This document shows, piece after piece, positions 35,263-40,013 of a stretch of 40,013 bases of DNA (position 1 is the stretch's first letter; each line of letters opens with the position of its first letter). The DNA is taken from positions 1 through 40,013 of the forward strand of contig NZ_JAHCKK010000038.1 of assembly GCF_026125825.1 (NCBI RefSeq), in the 5' to 3' direction. Source of the stretch: Hydrogenophaga sp. Its GTDB lineage: Bacteria; Pseudomonadota; Gammaproteobacteria; Burkholderiales; Burkholderiaceae_C. Made by a program: the position numbers and the translations under genes. The notes under the pieces are model-generated. The model saw nothing but the letters and a program-made list of their open reading frames with translations, was not told the origin of the DNA and did not search any database.

Positions 35263-35987
35263 AGGAGGTCGCCCTTGCGGCTGTCCAGTGGCATGAGGAA
35301 TGAGTTTTCCTGCCACTGCGAGTTGAAGTCGCTGCGCGGGTCGCCGGTGGTGCTGTTGGGCCAGTTCGACAGCGGGCTGAAGTCGCTGTTGCGGTTGCTG
35401 CGCTGGCGCGTGAGCGCGGTGCGCAGACTGGCTTGAGCGGCAATGATGGCGCGCTCTTCCATTTCGCGTTCGCGCATGGAATGGTTGAGCGAGGATTCGC
35501 CCAGGAACTCGGCCCGGATCTCGGCGACCGTGGGCAGGCTGTTGGAGCGGACCACCCAGTAGGGCAGGCCGCACTGGGTCAGCAGGGAGTGCTTCAGGGT
35601 GCGGGTGCTGCGCGGCAAGCCAGCGCTGCCCGGCACATCCAGGCAGCCGAGCACGCGCCCGTCCGAGCGGCAGACGGTGAAGGTGCAGTACACGCCGCCC
35701 AGAAGCTTGTACCAGTCCATGCCTTGCTCCTTGTCGCGCGGCAGGGTAAAGCGCGTCACCGGCAGCTTGATCATGACGTGGTGGTCGTAGAAGGCGCGAG
35801 CCAGCCAATGCCAGACGCGGGCTTCCTCGCTGTTGGCAAGTGCGCGTGTGCTCAGGGGCCAATGCTTGGGAATGCGCCGCCGTTCACGCGCCTGCTTGTC
35901 CACCCAGACGCGGTGCAGGAATGCCCCCAGGGCCAGCAGAGCGGGCGCGAGCACGGCAAGCAGCCATGGGTTGTTCCAAGTGTTCAT
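35259..35987 (-). CDS. Hypothetical membrane-anchored protein (possibly DUF2726-like)
   Basis: A 242-residue protein. A hydrophobic N-terminal helix (PWLLAVLAPALLALGAFLHR) is followed by a soluble domain with ALANSEEARVWHWLARAFYD, VTRFTLPRD, YKLLGGVYCTFTVCRSDGRV and LGCLDVPG, a strand-helix order reminiscent of nuclease-fold DUF2726 proteins; I cannot confirm this. The C-terminal 65 residues are Ser/Asn/Arg-rich and likely disordered. The ATG at 35987 lacks an evident ribosome site. No neighbour shares its direction, so context gives no function. Confidence 0.8.
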   Translation of the reverse strand: MNTWNNPWLLAVLAPALLALGAFLHRVWVDKQARERRRIPKHWPLSTRALANSEEARVWHWLARAFYDHHVMIKLPVTRFTLPRDKEQGMDWYKLLGGVYCTFTVCRSDGRVLGCLDVPGSAGLPRSTRTLKHSLLTQCGLPYWVVRSNSLPTVAEIRAEFLGESSLNHSMREREMEERAIIAAQASLRTALTRQRSNRNSDFSPLSNWPNSTTGDPRSDFNSQWQENSFLMPLDSRKGDLL

Positions 35988-36109
35988 GGTGGCGAAGGGT
36001 GGCGTCTATTTGTATCAAAGTGTAGAGGTTTGCCGGACCTTCGGCGGGCTTTGTGGCCCGGCATGTACACGATTCGTGTGAATTTCTTGGGGTTTGGAGG
36101 CGTTTAATA

Positions 36110-36157
36110 CCCACGGCCGTGCGACGCGACCGGTCGGCGGCCTGCGCACGCCGTGGG
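36110..36157. other. Long imperfect hairpin in a gene-free gap
   Basis: CCCACGGCCGTGCG (36110-36123) pairs with CGCACGCCGTGGG (36145-36157), leaving a one-base bulge; the 21-base loop contains its own ACCGGT palindrome. It lies in the 222-base gap before the 3' end of the hydrolase gene, 53 bases from its stop. No U-run follows. It could be a terminator-like or RNA element; nothing else is seen in the gap. Confidence 0.5.
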
Positions 36158-36209
36158 CGTTCCATTGTGCCCAACTGCGCGCCGGGCGCGCATCCCTAGA
36201 GTGGGGAAA

Positions 36210-37022
36210 TCAGCCCTCGTGGGCCAGAAAACCCACCACGGCGCGGGTCAGGGCCTCGGGTTGATCACGGTGGGGGCTGTGGCCGCAATCGGGCAGCTCG
36301 AGGCGTTGGGCGTGCGGCACCGCCTTCGCGATCTCGTCCAGCTGGGCCAGCGTGCCGTATTCGTCGCCCAGGCCTTGCACCAGCAGCAGGGGTGCGGAGA
36401 TGGCTTGGCACTCGGTGCGGATGTCAAACTCACGAAAGGCGGGGCTGAGCCAGACGTCGTTCCACTGCCAGAAGGCGTTGTCCACGTTGGCGTGGTAGCG
36501 AGAGAGGCGTTGGCGAAGCCCAGCGGGGTCGCCTTCGTACAGGGCCTTGGCCTGGGCGATGGCGTTCAGCGCAATGTCTTCGATAAAGACATGGGGTGCC
36601 ATGGCCACACAGGCCGTCACCGGGTGGCGGCTGGCATGGAGCAGGGCGATGGTGGCACCGTCCGAATGGCCCACAAGCACGGGCCGGGACACCCCCAGGG
36701 CCTTCAACAGCGCCGGCAGGACCTGCCAGGCCTCGTGGTGCATGTAATCGGGCTCGTGGCGGCCGATGTGCCAGGGCCCCTGCCACCGCGCTTGGCCGCG
36801 CACGTCGGCCACCGGATCGGACTGACCATAGCCGCGGCGCGAGTACAGCCAGCCGGCGCGCCCGGCCGCGGCGCAAAGTTCGGCGGGCCAATGCCGGCCC
36901 CGTTGATGCCACATGGCCACGCTGCCCAGGCCTTCATGCAGGAAGACCAGGGGGGCACGATGCGCAGGACCGGGAATGTGGGCCACTTCCAGGCCCACGC
37001 CCGCGATGTCGATGAATTGCAT
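36210..37022 (-). CDS. Alpha/beta-fold hydrolase
   Basis: A 270-residue cytosolic hydrolase. The oxyanion region is FLHEGLGSVAMW, the nucleophile elbow is GHSDG (about residues 117-121), the acid is Asp in GLGDEYG, and the base is His in PDCGHSPHRD. The cap region contains YHANVDNAFWQWNDVWLSP. The pattern is close to esterase/lactonase-type hydrolases; the substrate is unknown. The ATG at 37022 has AGGA upstream. It is divergent from the EI24 gene with an 82-base gap. Confidence 0.92.
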   Translation of the reverse strand: MQFIDIAGVGLEVAHIPGPAHRAPLVFLHEGLGSVAMWHQRGRHWPAELCAAAGRAGWLYSRRGYGQSDPVADVRGQARWQGPWHIGRHEPDYMHHEAWQVLPALLKALGVSRPVLVGHSDGATIALLHASRHPVTACVAMAPHVFIEDIALNAIAQAKALYEGDPAGLRQRLSRYHANVDNAFWQWNDVWLSPAFREFDIRTECQAISAPLLLVQGLGDEYGTLAQLDEIAKAVPHAQRLELPDCGHSPHRDQPEALTRAVVGFLAHEG

Positions 37023-37104
37023 GGGCCGATCCTAGCGTTGCGGCGCCTGGCGCGAGCACCGCCTCCAGGGTGGCCTGACATGGATTGGATGTATTCTTGC
37101 CGCC

Positions 37105-38001
37105 ATGTCCCTGCTGTTCGATTCCTTCTGGCGCGCCATCGCCTATTGCATGCATCCGCGGGTGATTGCGCTGTCGTTTCTACCGCTGATCCTGATGGTG
37201 GTGCTGTCGTTCGGCCTGGGCTACTTTTTCTGGGAAAACGCGGTGGCCTCGGTGACGGCGTGGCTGGAAGCGTTCGACCTCATCCAGATGTTCCTGGGCT
37301 GGCTTGAGCGCCTGGGCCTGGGCTCGCTGCGAACCGTGTTTGCACCGTTGCTGGTGCTGGTATTGGCCACGCCGGTGATCGTGCTGCTGTGCCTGCTGCT
37401 GGTGGCGATGTTCATGACGCCCGCGATGGTGGAGCTCGTCGGGCAGCGGCGCTTCCCCAGCCTGGAGCGCAAGCACGGAGGCTCTTTGCTGGTCAGCGTC
37501 CTGTGGTCGCTCGGCTCCACGTTGTTGGCGGTGCTGGCTTTGTTGGTGTCCATGCCACTGTGGCTGGTGCCACCGCTGGTGCTCATCCTTCCACCCCTGA
37601 TCTGGGGCTGGCTGACCTACCGGGTGTTCGCGTTCGACGCGCTGGCCACGCACGCCAGCGGGGACGAGCGCAAGGCCATCCTTCGCCAGCACCGTGGCAG
37701 CCTGCTCGTGATGGGCGTGCTCAGCGGCTACCTGGGCGCTGCGCCCAGCCTGCTGTGGGCTTCGGGCGCGATGTTCATCGCATTGGCACCCTTGCTGGTG
37801 CCCGTGGCAATCTGGATCTATACGCTGGTGTTCGCGTTCGCCTCGCTCTGGTTCGCCCACTTCTGCCTGACCGTGTTGCAGCGCCAGCGGGCGCAGGCTG
37901 CGGGGCAGGTGGGGGGCGCCGAACCCAGCCCAGCGGCCTCACCGACCTTGCCAGCCCAGGAGCCAGGGTCTTCATTCAACCAGCCACCCACTCTTTCATG
38001 A
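37105..38001 (+). CDS. EI24 domain-containing (CysZ-like) membrane protein
   Basis: A 298-residue inner-membrane protein with about six hydrophobic helices (for example VIALSFLPLILMVVLSFGLG, LLVLVLATPVIVLLCLLLVA, and IALAPLLVPVAIWIYTLVFA). It starts with FDSFWRAIAYCMHPRVI and contains PPLIWGWLTYRVFAFDALA, as in EI24 proteins. CysZ relatives transport sulfate, but no sulfur gene is nearby. The hydrophilic C-terminus (residues 265-298) is Pro/Ser-rich. Its stop overlaps the next gene as ATGA. Confidence 0.9.
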   Translation: MSLLFDSFWRAIAYCMHPRVIALSFLPLILMVVLSFGLGYFFWENAVASVTAWLEAFDLIQMFLGWLERLGLGSLRTVFAPLLVLVLATPVIVLLCLLLVAMFMTPAMVELVGQRRFPSLERKHGGSLLVSVLWSLGSTLLAVLALLVSMPLWLVPPLVLILPPLIWGWLTYRVFAFDALATHASGDERKAILRQHRGSLLVMGVLSGYLGAAPSLLWASGAMFIALAPLLVPVAIWIYTLVFAFASLWFAHFCLTVLQRQRAQAAGQVGGAEPSPAASPTLPAQEPGSSFNQPPTLS

Positions 38002-38813
38002 CACCCACCTTCGGCCTGATCATCGTTGGTGACGAGATCCTTTCCGGCAAGCGCAGCGACAAACACCTTCCCAAGATCATCGAGCTCTTGTCTCAGCGCG
38101 GTCTGTCCCTCTCCTGGGCCAAGCTGGTCGGCGACGACCGCGACCGCATCACCGCCACGCTGAGCGACGCGTTCGCCGGCAGCGACGCGGTGTTCTGCTG
38201 CGGCGGCATCGGTGCCACGCCCGATGACCACACGCGCCAGTGCGCCGCCGCCGCCCTGGGCGTGGAGTTGATGCTGCACCCGCAGGCCAAGGAGCTGATC
38301 GAGTCTCGCATGCGCGACACCGCCGCCGAGCGCGGCGAGGTGTTCGACCCCGAGCGGCCGGACAACGTCCACCGCTACAACATGGGTGTGTTTCCCGTGG
38401 GCGCGCGCCTGATCCTCAATCCGTACAACAAGATTCCCGGATTCAGCTGTGATGGGGCGGGGGGCGGCAGCGTGCATTTCGTGCCAGGCTTTCCCGTGAT
38501 GGCCTGGCCCATGATCGAAGGCGTGCTCGACACCGAGTACGCGCAATGGCACCGGCAGGGGGCCTGGCAAGAGCGCTCGGTAATCGTGTTCGGCGCCATG
38601 GAAGCCACCCTCACGCCGCTCATGGAGCAGATCGAGCAGGCCCACCCCGTCAAGGTGTTCAGCTTGCCCAGCGTAGACCACCCCGAGTACGGCCGTCACA
38701 TCGAACTGGGGGTCAAAGGGGCGACCGAGGCGGTGGCCCCGGCCTACGCCCAGTTGCTGGCGGGCCTTCATCGGCACGATGCCAAGCTGGGCCCCGAAAT
38801 GGTGCGGAACTGA
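37998..38813 (+). CDS. CinA N-terminal / MoaB-like molybdopterin-binding domain protein
   Basis: A 271-residue protein with the competence/damage-inducible CinA-N domain: FGLIIVGDEILSGKRSDKHL at the start, SDAVFCCGGIGATPDDHTRQ, then PDNVHRYNMGVFPVGA and FVPGFPVMAWPM. It lacks the C-terminal NMN amidase domain of full CinA, like E. coli YfaY-type shorter forms. The role is unclear: molybdopterin binding or nucleotide pyrophosphatase. The ATG at 37998 overlaps the EI24 stop (ATGA). Its end runs straight into the first NtrC-like site of glnA. Confidence 0.9.
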   Translation: MTPTFGLIIVGDEILSGKRSDKHLPKIIELLSQRGLSLSWAKLVGDDRDRITATLSDAFAGSDAVFCCGGIGATPDDHTRQCAAAALGVELMLHPQAKELIESRMRDTAAERGEVFDPERPDNVHRYNMGVFPVGARLILNPYNKIPGFSCDGAGGGSVHFVPGFPVMAWPMIEGVLDTEYAQWHRQGAWQERSVIVFGAMEATLTPLMEQIEQAHPVKVFSLPSVDHPEYGRHIELGVKGATEAVAPAYAQLLAGLHRHDAKLGPEMVRN

Positions 38814-38815
38814 GT

Positions 38816-38858
38816 GGCACCAATGTGGTGCGTCTGTTGGTTGCACCCAATGGGTGCG
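38816..38858 (+). promoter_or_regulatory. glnA: Two tandem NtrC-type enhancer sites upstream of glnA
   Basis: TGCACC-N5-GGTGCG (38842-38858) matches the NtrC consensus TGCACC-N5-GGTGCA except the last base. GGCACC-N5-GGTGCG (38816-38832) matches in both inner five-base arms. Centres are 26 bases apart, and about 190 bases upstream of the sigma-54 promoter, usual for enhancers. Confidence 0.82.
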
Positions 38859-38951
38859 GCAGCGACAGGCAGCGCCCGACACGGTGCACGCCAGGGCGGA
38901 ACGCTTCCTTTCATGTGAGCCGGCCGACCCTTTGTGGCGCATGGGCTGGGC

Positions 38952-38957
38952 CATAAT
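38952..38957 (+). promoter_or_regulatory. glnA: Possible sigma-70 -10 element of glnA
   Basis: CATAAT matches five of six bases of the -10 hexamer between the NtrC sites and the sigma-54 promoter. The -35 is weak (TTTGTG at 16 bases spacing). A second, housekeeping glnA promoter is common in proteobacteria. Confidence 0.4.
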
Positions 38958-39010
38958 TCCCGCTGTCCCGTGAAGCCGGGGGAGCCAGCGCCCGCGCGTG
39001 ACCCACTTTG

Positions 39011-39026
39011 TGGCACACATTCTGCT
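39011..39026 (+). promoter_or_regulatory. glnA: Sigma-54 promoter of glnA
   Basis: TGGCACACATTCTGCT matches TGGCAC-N5-TTGCW with GG and GC at exactly the -24/-12 spacing; only one T differs. Transcription would begin near 39037, about 42 bases before the ATG. Confidence 0.88.
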
Positions 39027-39078
39027 TATCAGCAGCGTCGTTTTCAATTTTCCACTCACCCAGCTACAGGAGTATTTG

Positions 39079-40013
39079 ATGGCCAAGACCGTCGCAGACG
39101 TGATGCAAATGGTGAAAGACAACGAAGTGAAGTTCGTTGACTTCCGCTTCACCGACACCCGGGGCAAAGAACAGCACGTCACCGTGCCCGTGTCTCACTT
39201 CGACGAAGACAAGTTCAGCTCGGGCCACGCGTTCGACGGCTCTTCGGTGGCTGGCTGGAAAGGCATCGAAGCCTCGGACATGCAGCTCATGCCCGACCCC
39301 AACACCGCCAACATCGATCCCTTCTTTGAAGAGACCACGCTCTTCCTGCAGTGCGATGTGATCGAGCCGGGCGATGGCAAGGCCTACGACCGCGACCCGC
39401 GTTCCATCGCCAAGCGCGCCGAGGCCTACCTCAAGGCCTCCGGCCTGGGCGACACGGCCTTCTTCGGACCCGAGCCCGAATTCTTCATCTTCGACGGCGT
39501 TCGCTGGAGCAACGAACCCGGTCGCGTGATGTGCGAGATCGAAGAGTATGAAGCCCCCTGGAACAGCGGTGCCAAGCTCGAAGGCGGCAACCGCGGCCAC
39601 CGCCCCACCGTCAAGGGCGGCTACTTCCCCGTGCCCCCCGTCGACAGCACGCAGGACATGCGCGCCGAGATGTCCCTGATCCTCGAGTCGCTGGGCATTC
39701 CGGTCGAAGTGTTCCACCACGAAGTGGCGGGCGCCGGCCAGAACGAAATCGGCACCAAGTTCAGCACGCTGGTCGAGCGCGCCGACTGGACGCAGGTGCT
39801 CAAGTATGTGGTGTGGAACGTCGCCAATGCCTACGGCAAGACCGCCACCTTCATGCCCAAGCCTTACGCTGGCGACAACGGCAGCGGCATGCACGTGCAC
39901 CAGTCCATCTGGAAAGACGGCAAGAACCTGTTCGCGGGCAAGGGCTACGCCGGCCTGTCGGATTTCGCGCTGCACTACATCGGCGGCATCATCAAGCATG
40001 CCCGCGCGCTCAC
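39079..40013 (+). CDS. glnA: Glutamine synthetase, type I (3' end beyond window)
   Basis: 311 visible residues of about 470. It makes glutamine from glutamate, ammonia and ATP. It starts [36 protein letters not shown] is the beta-grasp mark, [23 protein letters not shown] and [12 protein letters not shown] are metal and substrate loops with the expected Glu and His residues. AGGAG lies upstream of the ATG at 39079. The adenylylation Tyr region is outside the window. Expression under NtrC and sigma-54 is predicted from the upstream sites. Confidence 0.98.
   Translation, partial: MAKTVADVMQMVKDNEVKFVDFRFTDTRGKEQHVTVPVSHFDEDKFSSGHAFDGSSVAGWKGIEASDMQLMPDPNTANIDPFFEETTLFLQCDVIEPGDGKAYDRDPRSIAKRAEAYLKASGLGDTAFFGPEPEFFIFDGVRWSNEPGRVMCEIEEYEAPWNSGAKLEGGNRGHRPTVKGGYFPVPPVDSTQDMRAEMSLILESLGIPVEVFHHEVAGAGQNEIGTKFSTLVERADWTQVLKYVVWNVANAYGKTATFMPKPYAGDNGSGMHVHQSIWKDGKNLFAGKGYAGLSDFALHYIGGIIKHARAL

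Overview
The window is about 40 kb of gene-dense, very GC-rich chromosomal DNA. Gene content points to a betaproteobacterium of the order Burkholderiales, most likely family Comamonadaceae (Hydrogenophaga-like). This is an inference from the aroA-cmk fusion, the tmRNA tag ANDERFALAA, the TRAP and molybdenum-hydroxylase complement and the very strong third-position GC bias. There is no sign of phage, insertion sequence, CRISPR array or tRNA; the only RNA gene is tmRNA.

Bases 1-10600 are accessory metabolism. A CoxS/CoxL-type molybdenum hydroxylase (large subunit cut by the left edge) is followed by a three-gene operon (NIPSNAP protein, small conserved protein, Cys-rich flavodoxin-like reductase). 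That operon is read divergently from a YafY/WYL regulator across a perfect inverted-repeat operator. A VOC protein, a gene-poor stretch with two candidate small genes, and a compact cassette encoding an isoquinoline-1-oxidoreductase-like enzyme (IorA, IorB) translationally coupled to an AraC-type regulator complete this part.

Bases 10589-19306 hold crcB and rdgC, then a DctPQM TRAP transporter read divergently from a winged-helix (MarR-like) regulator that leads into a fused HyuA-HyuB (5-oxoprolinase/hydantoinase-like) enzyme. Palindromic sites lie in the divergent promoter. The layout suggests an import-and-hydrolysis module for a lactam or cyclic imide such as 5-oxoproline. Terminator hairpins lie between dctP and dctQ and after dctM.

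Bases 19412-31009 are a conserved housekeeping supercluster on the minus strand, in transcription order gyrA, serC, pheA, tyrA, aroA-cmk (one fused protein), rpsA, ihfB, lapA, lapB. It joins DNA topology, serine and aromatic amino-acid synthesis, CMP kinase, ribosomal protein S1, IHF and LPS control, with several stop/start overlaps.

Bases 31010-40013 carry an OmpA-family lipid-free outer-membrane protein, ubiG-gph, ssrA (tmRNA), a DUF2062 protein, an RsuA-type pseudouridine synthase, a hypothetical membrane-anchored protein, an alpha/beta hydrolase, an EI24 membrane protein coupled to a CinA-N/MoaB-like protein, and the start of glnA. The glnA upstream region shows two tandem NtrC-type sites and a well-matched sigma-54 promoter, so nitrogen control of glutamine synthetase can be read directly from the sequence.

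I see no clearly new multi-gene defence or mobile system. The items most worth a second look are the small-gene island at 6.3-7.2 kb, the Cys-motif reductase operon with its operator, the TRAP/oxoprolinase module with its operators, the dispersed intergenic repeat, and a structured non-coding hairpin near 36.1 kb.
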